Notes under the pieces: model-generated
What the model saw: the letters and a program-made list of their open reading frames with translations, nothing else
Databases searched by the model: none
What the model was told of the DNA's origin: nothing
Assembly (NCBI GenBank): GCA_014799665.1
Contig: JAAVHP010000011.1
Location: 1 to 35,658, forward strand
Direction: 5' to 3'
From: Clostridiales bacterium
GTDB lineage: Bacteria; Bacillota; Clostridia; Christensenellales; Pumilibacteraceae
Length of the DNA: 35,658 nt
Translations under genes and position numbers: made by a program
Shown: one piece after another, positions 1 through 7,322 of the stretch
Position numbering within the stretch: the stretch's first letter is position 1
Layout: each line of letters opens with the position of its first letter

Positions 1-160
1 ACACCGATAAGAAAAGGCGGGGGGGCACTTTAGAACGTGGTGAACCCCCTTTTTTGTTCTACAATTTCATCAAGTTTTTCCCGAAATTTTATGTAGAGGC
101 CTAAAAACAAGAACACCCAGCTCTACATACAGAAGGTGTAAAATTGGGTGTTTAATCTTC
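1..160. other. Host flank with displaced tRNA-operon terminator
   Basis: No gene is seen. If the 15-bp repeat is the attachment site, this is chromosomal DNA that lay directly downstream of tRNA-Glu before integration. Read leftward, AACACCCA (complement of 145-152) pairs with TGGGTGTT (complement of 112-119) and is followed by a T-rich run (complement of 101-111), the form of an intrinsic terminator. A second 8-bp inverted repeat, ATGTAGAG 91-98 with CTCTACAT 121-128, interlocks with it. A further GGGGG/CCCCC hairpin with a T run lies at about 20-56 on the plus strand. Confidence 0.55.
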
Positions 161-175
161 GTACTCCCACGGGGA
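161..175. repeat. attL: attL core, 15-bp direct repeat
   Basis: The sequence GTACTCCCACGGGGA is identical to 35540-35554, where 14 of the 15 bases form the 3' end of tRNA-Glu. The flanks differ on both sides (left copy followed by CTACA, right copy by ATCGA). A tRNA 3'-end core with an intact tRNA at one side and a short remnant at the other is the classic mark of tyrosine-integrase insertion. The exact crossover point cannot be set from one sequence. Confidence 0.8.
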
Positions 176-470
176 CTACAAATAGGGTGTATCGAAAAAC
201 CACGAAGAACACAAAACCGCTTTTCAACTATCTCTAACGAGTTTTAAAGAACATTAAAGGGTATCGGAAAGCACCGAACAGTCCTTGTTTTAGTCCCGCT
301 TTTTTTCGCGGGACGGGACTACGGCGCAACCCATTTCAGTTGCAAGTATAACGAAATATTTGTCAAATTGCGACATTCTACCCATTATTCATTTGTTTTC
401 TAAATCATTACAAAGTAAAAATACATTCTTGTTCATTGGGTGATAGTCAGCGTATTTTTGTGAAAAATAC
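176..470. promoter_or_regulatory. Left phage arm: integrase/Xis site region and head promoter
   Basis: No gene is seen in these 295 bases. They hold an imperfect direct repeat (189-207 and 261-279, 14 of 19 positions alike), the motif TAGTCCCGCTTTT at 291-303 that recurs at 35475-35487 on the other side of the core, and a perfect 7-bp hairpin GTCCCGC 293-299 / GCGGGAC 308-314. These are candidate arm-type sites for integrase or excisionase. A promoter (429-460) lies at the right edge. Confidence 0.5.
429..460 (+). promoter_or_regulatory. Bacteroidetes-type promoter for head genes
   Basis: TTG at 429-431 and TATTTTTG at 453-460 match the Bacteroidetes -33 TTG and -7 TAnnTTTG elements with 21 bases between them. 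Transcription would begin roughly at 465-468, leaving a very short leader before the protease gene. This would let the head and lysis genes be transcribed even when integration separates them from the promoter at about 23274-23304. Confidence 0.5.
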
Positions 471-1553
471 GTGAAAATGATTTTTATAAAAGGAATAATC
501 GGAGAAGATACGGGACTATTGCAAGTGGTTACGCAGGCCGAAGCCCAGCAGGGCGACACGCTCCGCGTGGAAATCGACAGCCCCGGCGGCTATGCCGAGG
601 AGGGCTTGAAGATTTACAACTATCTGAAAGGCCTCAACCGGAACGTGGTTACGATTGCCAAGAACCAGTGCGGCAGTATCGCGTCCGTCATCTTCATGGC
701 CGGCACCGAGCGCATCGCCACGTGCAACATCTTCATCCACAACCCCTTTCTGGGTGACGTCAGAGCGGACTATCTCACGCAGGACGACCTCAAGGAAGCC
801 TACGATTATCTGGATGAATTGAAGCGGAAAATCAACGCCATCTATTCGTCTGTTAGCGGAATGGGCAAGGCCGGCTTGCAGGTTCTCATGGATAACGAGA
901 CCGCCATATCGCCCGAGCAGGCGGTGACGCTCGGCCTCGCCACCAAGACGGGAGAGGCCGAAGCGCAGAACAAGGCCTATAAGCCCGTCGCCCGCACCTC
1001 GAATGAAGCGGTTTTGAAAGCAATTAATCAAATCCAAAAGAATATGAACAAGAAAACAAAATGGAGCGAACGCATCAAGAACCTCTTGAGCGGAAAAGCA
1101 AAAAACATCGACTTGAAAGACAAGGACGGCAACACCATTTCGGTGGATATTCCCGCCGACCGCGAAAATCAGGTGCCCGAGGTGGGCGATGCCGCCGAAC
1201 CGGACGGGCAGTTTGAAATGGAGGACGGAAGCACGATTATCATCGCCGACGGCGTGATTACCGAAATCCGTCACGCGGACGAAGAACACGGCGAAGAACA
1301 CCAAGACCCCAACCCGCAGGACATCGAGACGCTCAACGCCCGTATCGCGGAACTCCAAGCCGAGAACGAGCAGTTGCGCCGCGCGGGCGAAATGGCGGCC
1401 GCCCGTATCGAGGAATACGAGGCTATGGAGAAACAGACCTCGAAAACCCTCAACCTCAAGCGCCCGTTTGTCAACAAGGACAAGGAGGACGAGAAATCGG
1501 CCCTCGCAAAGGCTATCGAGGAACGCAAGAAAGCCTTGCAGTCCAAGAATTAA
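471..1553 (+). CDS. ClpP-type prohead protease with C-terminal scaffold-like region
   Basis: Residues 1-175 resemble phage head-maturation proteases of the ClpP (S14) fold. The nucleophile is probably Ser72 in GSIAS and the histidine His90 in FIHNP. The third catalytic residue is not obvious: the usual Asp position is occupied by the segment TLGLATKT. Residues about 190-360 are charged, with a coiled coil at roughly 285-325, as in scaffolding proteins, so one gene may supply protease and scaffold before capsid assembly. It directly precedes the capsid gene. The frame opens at GTG 471; ATG 477 is an equally good start given the promoter just upstream. Confidence 0.75.
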   Translation: MKMIFIKGIIGEDTGLLQVVTQAEAQQGDTLRVEIDSPGGYAEEGLKIYNYLKGLNRNVVTIAKNQCGSIASVIFMAGTERIATCNIFIHNPFLGDVRADYLTQDDLKEAYDYLDELKRKINAIYSSVSGMGKAGLQVLMDNETAISPEQAVTLGLATKTGEAEAQNKAYKPVARTSNEAVLKAINQIQKNMNKKTKWSERIKNLLSGKAKNIDLKDKDGNTISVDIPADRENQVPEVGDAAEPDGQFEMEDGSTIIIADGVITEIRHADEEHGEEHQDPNPQDIETLNARIAELQAENEQLRRAGEMAAARIEEYEAMEKQTSKTLNLKRPFVNKDKEDEKSALAKAIEERKKALQSKN

Positions 1554-1593
1554 TCGATTAATCAACCTATAAAGAAGAAAGGAGAATACAATT

Positions 1594-2658
1594 ATGGCTG
1601 CACCCATAATCAACTTTGAACAGCTCACTCCCGCCTTGATGATGCAGATTTCCGACATCGTGCGTGAAGAAGTCATCACGAGGGGTATCATCAGCAACTA
1701 TGTGGATGTGGTTTCCGCTCGTGACGGAGAACGCATCCCGTTCCTCGGTACTTTATCGAAAATCGGTAAGGTAGGACGTGGTTGCAATATCACCGATGAT
1801 GAAGCGTCGGCAAACTTGACGGAAAAGAAATGGTTGCTGAAAGATTGGGATTTCCGTCTTCCCATTTGCTACAAGGAGTTCGAGAAAGCTCTCTACGACC
1901 TCGGTTTGAAGGAAGGCGTGGAACGCCCCGACTTGACGGGCACCCCGCTCTTGAATCTCATTCTTTCGCTCGTTGAAGGAGCCGTGGATGAGATGTTGAA
2001 CCGCTTCCTGTGGTTCGGTGACACCACGGGCGCGAACCTCCCCGAGGAAAGCACCGAACAGCAGTACTTTGAGGTTGTGGACGGCGTTTTCAAGCAGATT
2101 GCCGAAATGATTACCGCCAACAACGGTATCAAGCATATCTCGATTGCCGCGAATGCCCTCAACACAACCGCCGCCCAGCAGGCCGCCGAGGGCTTGGACG
2201 CTATCAATATTCTCTCGCAGGTTATCAACGAAGCCCCCGCCGCATTGCGTGCCCAAAGGGCCGACAACCGCGAGGTATTGGTTACCGACGCCTTCTTCTC
2301 GAAGCTCAAGATGCAGTTGCTTGCTCAAACCCTGTACACCGAATCGGCGTACAAGATGCGCGAGGACGGCATTCAGGAACTTCGCATCTTCGGTGAGAAA
2401 ATCGTTACCGTCCCCTACTGGGATAAGGAAATCAACGCTTCATTCAACGACGGCACCAAGCTCGACAATCCTTATCGCGTACTCTACACGACCAAGGAAA
2501 ACATCAAGCTCGGCTTCCCCGTATTGGACGACCAGATGAAGGCCTTTGAAGATTTCAAGGCTTGGTACGACAACAAGACCAAGAACATGTACATCGACGG
2601 TGCCGGTCGCCTCGATGTGAAGGTAGTGTTGCCTCAACTCATCTCTGTTGCGTACTAA
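1594..2658 (+). CDS. Major capsid protein
   Basis: A 354-residue protein placed straight after the protease/scaffold gene, the usual position of an HK97-fold major capsid protein. I see no short diagnostic motif; the call rests on position, length, lack of membrane segments and a mixed alpha/beta composition. The start is well marked: AAAGGAG at 1578-1584 lies ten bases before ATG, a strong Shine-Dalgarno that is uncommon in Bacteroidetes and fits a protein needed in hundreds of copies. A hairpin that could act as a partial terminator follows (2672-2699). Confidence 0.75.
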   Translation: MAAPIINFEQLTPALMMQISDIVREEVITRGIISNYVDVVSARDGERIPFLGTLSKIGKVGRGCNITDDEASANLTEKKWLLKDWDFRLPICYKEFEKALYDLGLKEGVERPDLTGTPLLNLILSLVEGAVDEMLNRFLWFGDTTGANLPEESTEQQYFEVVDGVFKQIAEMITANNGIKHISIAANALNTTAAQQAAEGLDAINILSQVINEAPAALRAQRADNREVLVTDAFFSKLKMQLLAQTLYTESAYKMREDGIQELRIFGEKIVTVPYWDKEINASFNDGTKLDNPYRVLYTTKENIKLGFPVLDDQMKAFEDFKAWYDNKTKNMYIDGAGRLDVKVVLPQLISVAY

Positions 2659-2671
2659 AATCCGTTCCAAT

Positions 2672-2708
2672 GGCAGGGGTGTGTCCATGCGCCCCTGCCT
2701 TATTGTTT
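2672..2708 (+). terminator. Terminator-like hairpin after the capsid gene
   Basis: GGCAGGGG 2672-2679 pairs perfectly with CCCCTGCC 2692-2699 across a 12-base loop, followed by TTATTGTTT. Placed between the capsid gene and the next gene, it probably acts as a partial terminator or 3' stabiliser that sets capsid expression above that of downstream genes. Confidence 0.6.
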
Positions 2709-2729
2709 AACTATCAAAATCAAAAGACA

Positions 2730-3317
2730 ATGGCAAAATGCGATACTTCGGTCGTTCATGATTTTCTCTACGACTGCGCTAATCCCCCCGTGGCGGGTCT
2801 TGAAGATGAGGCTTTGCTCATCAACCGTGGCGATATTGATTTCACCAAGTCGACCATCGACGCGGACAACCCGAACATCATCACCGCTATCGTGCTCAAG
2901 GCTGGCAAGAAAGCCAACCTTGTGCAACAGCGCAAGACCTCTTTCAACGGAACGAACGTAGCCCAAGCGGAGGGCACGTACAGCAACGGCACCACGCAGA
3001 CCTTCGCGTTTGTGGCTTTCGCCAATTCTGCGGCTGAAAAGGCCGCTTTGGAGAATATGCTCAACGGCTCCTTTGTTGCGGTAATCAAGAACAAAGCCGC
3101 CGCGGACGATAGCAAGTACGAGGTGCTCGGCTGGAATACGGGATTGAAAACCCCGACCCTCACGAAGGACTATGTGGCCGAGGAAAGCGCGGGTGTGTAT
3201 GCCGTTACACTCGCATCCGGTCAGGAACCCCGCTTGCCGATGAGTTTCTATGCCGGTTCTCTCGAAGAAACCGATACGGCCTTTCAGTCCTTGCAGACCG
3301 CTCAAGCGGCAAAGTAA
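2730..3317 (+). CDS. Virion structural protein, possibly major tail or decoration protein
   Basis: This 195-residue soluble protein begins MAKCDTSVVHDFLYDC and resembles a group of Bacteroidetes phage proteins found next to the capsid gene, though I cannot name the family. It has a beta-rich composition and no signal peptide or coiled coil. Position directly after the capsid gene fits a decoration protein; size and composition also fit a tail tube protein, and no other tube candidate stands out. The start at 2730 is chosen because upstream in-frame starts lie inside the capsid gene. Confidence 0.5.
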   Translation: MAKCDTSVVHDFLYDCANPPVAGLEDEALLINRGDIDFTKSTIDADNPNIITAIVLKAGKKANLVQQRKTSFNGTNVAQAEGTYSNGTTQTFAFVAFANSAAEKAALENMLNGSFVAVIKNKAAADDSKYEVLGWNTGLKTPTLTKDYVAEESAGVYAVTLASGQEPRLPMSFYAGSLEETDTAFQSLQTAQAAK

Positions 3318-3329
3318 AAACACCGGGCT

Positions 3330-3989
3330 ATGACGCTGGAATTTGAAGAAATCGCCTCCTTGTGCGAGGATAGGGAACTTTTCGGGCGTGTGGTTTCCAA
3401 TGCCACCTACACCCCGCAGGAAGCCGCGCGGATTGGCGTGGCTTATCTGCAAATTTTCAAGAAACAAATCGTGCAGACGTGCGGCAACTGCGTGGGCGAT
3501 GCCCTCTCGGAACTGGTCGCGCTCTACCGTAAAAACCCAGAAAGAATGAAAGAACAGAACACTTGCAAGTATCAGCTCCGCGCCGGAATGCTTATCCGGC
3601 TCCACTTCGGCGATAACGTGTATTACAGCAACGCCAACCTCACCGACAAGGTGGCCGAGGAGTACATCATGGCGAAGCCGTCCCGTTTGTCGAATTTCTC
3701 GAAGTACCCGGAAAGCATCGTGAAGAAAATCGAGGCCGGCCAGCCCGCGCCCGAAAGCGAGGAGGTGACCGAACCCGCCACCGAACCCGTAGCGGCGAAA
3801 ACAAGAAAAACGGGAGCAGCCAAGACGGGAAACAAAACGACCACCAACAGGGGCGGCCGCAAGGGAAAAACGGCGAAGCCCGCGCCCGAAAGCGAGGAGG
3901 TGACCGAACCCGCCACCGAACCCGTAGCGGAACCTACGGACGGCGAGGCGCCCGCCCCCGAAACTGAAAGAGAAGAACCCCAAGCGTAA
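3330..3989 (+). CDS. Hypothetical head-region protein with duplicated acidic tail
   Basis: Residues 1-135 form a compact domain of unknown function. From about 137 the protein is low-complexity: an acidic Pro/Glu/Thr segment, a basic Lys/Arg/Gly/Thr linker (about 155-182), then the acidic segment again. The acidic parts are coded by a perfect 54-bp direct repeat (3742-3795 and 3877-3930, period 135 bp, in frame). It lies 12 bases after the previous gene and just before the portal gene, so a role in head assembly is likely, but no function is recognised. Confidence 0.55.
   Translation: MTLEFEEIASLCEDRELFGRVVSNATYTPQEAARIGVAYLQIFKKQIVQTCGNCVGDALSELVALYRKNPERMKEQNTCKYQLRAGMLIRLHFGDNVYYSNANLTDKVAEEYIMAKPSRLSNFSKYPESIVKKIEAGQPAPESEEVTEPATEPVAAKTRKTGAAKTGNKTTTNRGGRKGKTAKPAPESEEVTEPATEPVAEPTDGEAPAPETEREEPQA
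3742..3930. repeat. Perfect 54-bp direct repeat pair
   Basis: Bases 3742-3795 and 3877-3930 are identical, separated by 81 bases. Both copies are read in the same frame of the surrounding gene. Recombination between them would remove or add 45 residues without a frameshift. Confidence 0.9.
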
Positions 3990-3995
3990 CGGATT

Positions 3996-5159
3996 ATGCA
4001 GCTATCGGCGATAAAGGCAACCCCGAACCGGAAGATTTCGACCAACAAGCAGTTGGGAATACAGGCCTACGACACGAACAACGATTATCCGCAAAAGGTA
4101 ATGCAGTTGTCGAGCGGAAGCGGTACCATACGCTCTTGTCTGAACATCTATACCCGTTTCCTTCTCGGAAAGGGCATAGCGGCAGGCGAAATGCGCGTGG
4201 GAAGCGAGAAACTGCGTCAAGTGTTCCGCAAGGTGGCGCAGGATTACGCCCGGTTCGGGGGCTTCGCCCTGCATATCGGATATAACGCCCTCGGTCGTAT
4301 CTGTAACGTCGAGCACATACCGTTCGAATTCTGCCGGCTCGGTATGAAGGACGATGCGGGACACGTGAAACAGATAGCCGTCAACAGTGATTGGCTCGGC
4401 ATCGAGAAATCGCCCTCGAAGAGCAACACCACCTACTGCAACGTGTTCAACCCCCACAAGGCTATGGACGAAATCGAGGCCACGGAGGGGGGCATCGCGA
4501 ATTATTACGGGCAAATCCTCTATGCCAGCCCGGAAGGTTCGGGCATCTATCCGTCCTGCATCTACGAAGCCCAGCTCACGGACGGGGCCACACAAATAGC
4601 GTGCTCGAACATACGATATCGGAATGCCAGGAACGGCTTCATGCCTTTCGGAATGCTTACGATACGCAAGACAAAGGAATACAATGCCAATGTGGACGGA
4701 AAGCCAGACGGAAAGGTGGACAGTCCCGATGTTGATCGGGGCCTCTTGCAGAACCCGATGTTGCATGACCTCGCGAAATTGCAGGGGGACGTGAACACGA
4801 GCAAGATGCTTGTGCTCGAACTCGAGCCGGACGACCAGCCGCCGGAATTCCATTCTCTTGACGGAAAGAACTACGACGGCGCTTTCAAGGAAACCGAAGC
4901 CAGCACGAAGGCGAACATCGGCGAGGCGTTCATGCAGCCTCCCATCTTGCGGTGCGAGCAGGTGAGCAACGGCTTTGCCGATGACGTAATGGAACAGGCC
5001 TACAAGTACTACAACACCATTACCGAGCCCGACCGCCAATTCATCGAAGAGACGTTATCGGACGTGTTCGCGCATTGGTGGCAGCCGTTCTCGACGGATA
5101 CCCTCAAGATAACGCCCCTTTCGTACAACAACGCAACCCACCAAACGATAGCACAATGA
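3996..5159 (+). CDS. Portal protein
   Basis: Forms the dodecameric ring at one capsid vertex through which DNA enters and leaves. The 387-residue sequence follows the portal pattern: an N-terminal region leading to a helical stretch, a segment of the type FGGFALHIGYNALGRI that is typical before the stem (about residues 87-102), then a C-terminal helical part (YKYYNTITEPDRQFIEETL, about 330-348). It is at the short end for portals. Portal genes normally stand between terminase and protease; here it follows the capsid gene and is separated from terminase by the whole early region in the prophage. It overlaps the next gene by ATGA. Confidence 0.75.
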   Translation: MQLSAIKATPNRKISTNKQLGIQAYDTNNDYPQKVMQLSSGSGTIRSCLNIYTRFLLGKGIAAGEMRVGSEKLRQVFRKVAQDYARFGGFALHIGYNALGRICNVEHIPFEFCRLGMKDDAGHVKQIAVNSDWLGIEKSPSKSNTTYCNVFNPHKAMDEIEATEGGIANYYGQILYASPEGSGIYPSCIYEAQLTDGATQIACSNIRYRNARNGFMPFGMLTIRKTKEYNANVDGKPDGKVDSPDVDRGLLQNPMLHDLAKLQGDVNTSKMLVLELEPDDQPPEFHSLDGKNYDGAFKETEASTKANIGEAFMQPPILRCEQVSNGFADDVMEQAYKYYNTITEPDRQFIEETLSDVFAHWWQPFSTDTLKITPLSYNNATHQTIAQ

Positions 5160-5680
5160 TAATCGACGAACAGATATTGCGCGCCAAGTGCCGCCACTTT
5201 TCAGAAAATATGGATTTCGACAAGCTGGTGAAGCCCATTATCGAGGAAGTGGAGCAGCTCGACATGAAGCCCCTTCTCGGGCAAAGGCTCTTCATCGCCT
5301 TGCAGAACGTCGACAAGACGGGCGACCCGGAGCGGGAGCCGCTTCTTCGTCTGTTGGTGGGCGGGCAATACGAGGGTTGCGGCGGTACCGCGATTTTCGA
5401 GGGGGTGTATAAGGCGGAGGCGTATTACACCTATGCCCGTCTGCTGCGCAATCCGAACGGTTTTCTTTCTGCGACGGGTTTCCGGCAATCGGTCGACACT
5501 TTCAGCAATTACGCCGAATACAAGGAGCGGGAGAGCACGATAATAGCCGTGAAGCAGGCAGCTGACAGTTACATGGCCGACTGCATGGATTATATCCGGA
5601 GCGTTCCCGAACTGGCGAAGCTCGCCGGGGGCGGTTCGCACCGCCGGCACGGAGGTATAACACACGTAATAGGAGAGTAG
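5156..5680 (+). CDS. Head-tail connector protein (DUF6712-like)
   Basis: A 174-residue helical protein with the pattern MIIDEQIL...MKPLLGQRLFIAL near its N-terminus, which I associate with a Bacteroidetes phage adaptor family (DUF6712-like) that docks on the portal. The middle has a segment rich in Tyr and Ala (YKAEAYYTYARLL) typical of connectors. The start is fixed by the ATGA overlap with the portal stop, which also suggests translational coupling with its likely partner. Confidence 0.65.
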   Translation: MIIDEQILRAKCRHFSENMDFDKLVKPIIEEVEQLDMKPLLGQRLFIALQNVDKTGDPEREPLLRLLVGGQYEGCGGTAIFEGVYKAEAYYTYARLLRNPNGFLSATGFRQSVDTFSNYAEYKERESTIIAVKQAADSYMADCMDYIRSVPELAKLAGGGSHRRHGGITHVIGE

Positions 5681-5683
5681 ATT

Positions 5684-6148
5684 ATGGAAACAATCACCTT
5701 CGATTTACCCACGATTGCGGGAGTGTTGAAGAGGCTATGCGCCTTCTTTCTCTTTCTGTGGGGCATCCTTATCGTTGCCATCTTTGTTGACTTATGGGAC
5801 GGCGTGAAGACGGCCCGAATACTCAAAGAACCTATAAGGAGCCACAAATTGCGTATTACGATTGACAAGATTACCGAGTACTGGCGGCCGATGCTCATCG
5901 CCGCACTGGTTGACCTTATAGGCTCGGTGTTCACGTTCTACATCGTTCCTTTTGCCTCCATTTTCCTTTGCCTCGGCCTTTTGACGGTGGAAGGCAAGAG
6001 CCTCTACGAACACGCGAAGCGGAGAAAGAGCAAGGTTGCCGAACTCAAGGACATCATGCAGGGAGTTATACGGGCCGCAAACGACAAGGACGCGTTGGCG
6101 GCAATCGAGGCCATCCGCGACTTTATCGAAACATCAAAAAAGAAATGA
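5684..6148 (+). CDS. Phage holin
   Basis: Inner-membrane pore former that times lysis. Hydrophobic segments lie at about residues 17-37, 69-85 and 86-101, followed by a basic, then helical charged C-terminal tail (KRRKSKVAEL onward). This matches the Bacteroidetes/Firmicutes phage holin type of about 150 residues. It is directly followed by the endolysin with an ATGA overlap, a standard holin-endolysin pair. Confidence 0.8.
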   Translation: METITFDLPTIAGVLKRLCAFFLFLWGILIVAIFVDLWDGVKTARILKEPIRSHKLRITIDKITEYWRPMLIAALVDLIGSVFTFYIVPFASIFLCLGLLTVEGKSLYEHAKRRKSKVAELKDIMQGVIRAANDKDALAAIEAIRDFIETSKKK

Positions 6149-6594
6149 TAATGAAATACATCGGAAAAAAGGGGCTCGACCTCATCAAGAGCTTCGAGGG
6201 TTTCCGCTCGAAACCCTACGTTTGCCCGGCCGGGAAGTGGACTATCGGCTACGGCCACACCAACGGCGTGACCAAGGACACCACCCCCGTCAATGAGACG
6301 GACGCGGAAACGCTCTTGCGGGAGGACTTGATGCGCATCACGGGCGACATCAACCGCGCCGTGCCCGAATCCCTCACGCAGGCACAATTCGATGCCGTCT
6401 GCTCCTTCTGCTACAACCTCGGAACCGGGGCGTTCCTCTCCTCGACACTCCGCAAGGTTATCGCCGCCGATCCGAAGGACTACACCCGTATACGGGCCGA
6501 GTTCATGCGGTGGGTTTATGCCGGCAAGAAGAAGCTGGCCGGCTTGGAGAAGCGCCGCAAGGCCGAAGCCGACCTTTATTGTGAAAACCTTTAA
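6145..6594 (+). CDS. Endolysin, GH24 lysozyme
   Basis: Cleaves the glycan strands of peptidoglycan. The catalytic signature is Glu18-8 residues-Cys27-5 residues-Thr33, the E-8-D/C-5-T pattern of T4/P21-type lysozymes with Cys in place of Asp. The conserved TIGYGHT and CYNLGTGAF segments are present. There is no N-terminal signal-anchor, so export should depend on the holin just upstream. ATG 6145 overlaps the holin stop; ATG 6151 is a possible alternative start. Length (149 residues) is normal. Confidence 0.9.
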   Translation: MIMKYIGKKGLDLIKSFEGFRSKPYVCPAGKWTIGYGHTNGVTKDTTPVNETDAETLLREDLMRITGDINRAVPESLTQAQFDAVCSFCYNLGTGAFLSSTLRKVIAADPKDYTRIRAEFMRWVYAGKKKLAGLEKRRKAEADLYCENL

Positions 6595-6605
6595 AACAAA
6601 TCAAT

Positions 6606-7076
6606 ATGAAAGGATTTATCAAGATGCTGACCCTCGGGGCGATGCTTGCCCTGATGGTGGTCTACTGCACGGGTTGCAGCTCGTGCGCTCGGTTGGCGCG
6701 ACTTTGCCCGCCGCAGGTGTCGAAAAGTGAGACGTATTACGTCCACGACACGACCAAAATCACGAAATGGCAGACCGACACCGCGATGTCGGTAGCCCTT
6801 GCGTATGAAATCGCGCGAAGTATGGTGTTGGAAACCGACACGGCGCACGCCGAAACGTCCTATGCAGTCGCGCAGGCGTGGTATACGGGCGACCGAATAG
6901 CGCTCGAGCTCTATAATAAGCCTGTCGCGCCCGTACAAGTGCCGATATTTCACGAGAAAGAGGAAACCAGACACGAAGAAGCGAAACAAGAGACGATAAC
7001 GGAGGTGCAAACGATATACAAGACACCCGTAATCGTACAGATTGGCGCATATATAGGCTTGCTCACCGTCATCTGA
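6606..7076 (+). CDS. Spanin-like lipoprotein, C-terminal membrane segment cut by TGA
   Basis: The N-terminus has a basic start, a hydrophobic stretch and a lipobox-like CTGC at residues 21-24, so it is probably a lipoprotein. Residues 55-140 are a charged periplasmic region. The C-terminus starts a membrane helix (TPVIVQIGAYIGLLTVI) and stops at TGA 7074-7076. The same frame then continues LLAVVISRVVMRFRK to TAA at 7122-7124, completing a helix with a basic cytoplasmic end. Lipobox plus C-terminal helix after an endolysin is the layout of a unimolecular spanin, which fuses inner and outer membranes in lysis. The TGA may be a TGG nonsense mutation, a readthrough site or a sequencing error. Confidence 0.65.
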   Translation: MKGFIKMLTLGAMLALMVVYCTGCSSCARLARLCPPQVSKSETYYVHDTTKITKWQTDTAMSVALAYEIARSMVLETDTAHAETSYAVAQAWYTGDRIALELYNKPVAPVQVPIFHEKEETRHEEAKQETITEVQTIYKTPVIVQIGAYIGLLTVI

Positions 7077-7161
7077 CTGCTCGCGGTTGTTATTTCGCGC
7101 GTGGTTATGCGCTTTCGGAAATAATCACTACATTTGCATCGATCATTTCCGGATCGTTTTG

Positions 7162-7204
7162 GAAGCCGCTCGGGGGTCGCTCCCTCGGTGGCTTCTTTTT
7201 TTTT
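7162..7204 (+). terminator. Terminator of the late/lysis operon
   Basis: GAAGCC 7162-7167 pairs with GGCTTC 7190-7195, with further GC-rich pairing inside (CTCGGGGG against CTCCCTCGG), and is followed by nine T residues at 7196-7204. It lies after the last lysis gene and before the separate promoter of the next unit. Confidence 0.85.
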
Positions 7205-7260
7205 GATGTAACTCTTTTATTTTCTTGCTTTCTCAAATTATTTGTAATTTTTTTTGATTT

Positions 7261-7294
7261 TTGTTTACAGAAATCAAAAAAAGTACTATCTTTG
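7261..7294 (+). promoter_or_regulatory. Promoter of the 7323-7905 two-gene unit
   Basis: TATCTTTG at 7287-7294 fits the Bacteroidetes -7 consensus TAnnTTTG; a TTG at 7261-7263 is a -33 candidate, at slightly long spacing (23 bases). The gene starts 29 bases downstream after the leader AAAACAACGGAA. Own promoter and upstream terminator mean this unit can be expressed in the lysogen. Confidence 0.55.
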
Positions 7295-7322
7295 CACCCA
7301 CAAACCAATAAAAACAACGGAA

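Larger units (their letters stand above)
7125..7322. other. Intergenic region between lysis genes and moron
   Basis: Contains TACATTTG (7129-7136), a -7-like element without a good -33 partner, then the terminator 7162-7204, then an AT-rich stretch with the promoter of the next gene (TATCTTTG 7287-7294). No reading frame looks coding apart from the 15-codon extension of the spanin frame up to 7124. Confidence 0.6.

Noticed and set aside
4002..5039. Long minus-strand open frame opposite the portal gene (and similar ones opposite capsid and tape measure genes)
   Set aside because: These are antisense shadows of GC-rich coding frames with no start signals, family motifs or operon context.
6606..7124. 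Global TGA recoding of the phage
   Set aside because: Several neighbouring genes end in TGA at natural ends and in ATGA overlaps (portal, holin, terminase small subunit), so only one gene shows an internal TGA.
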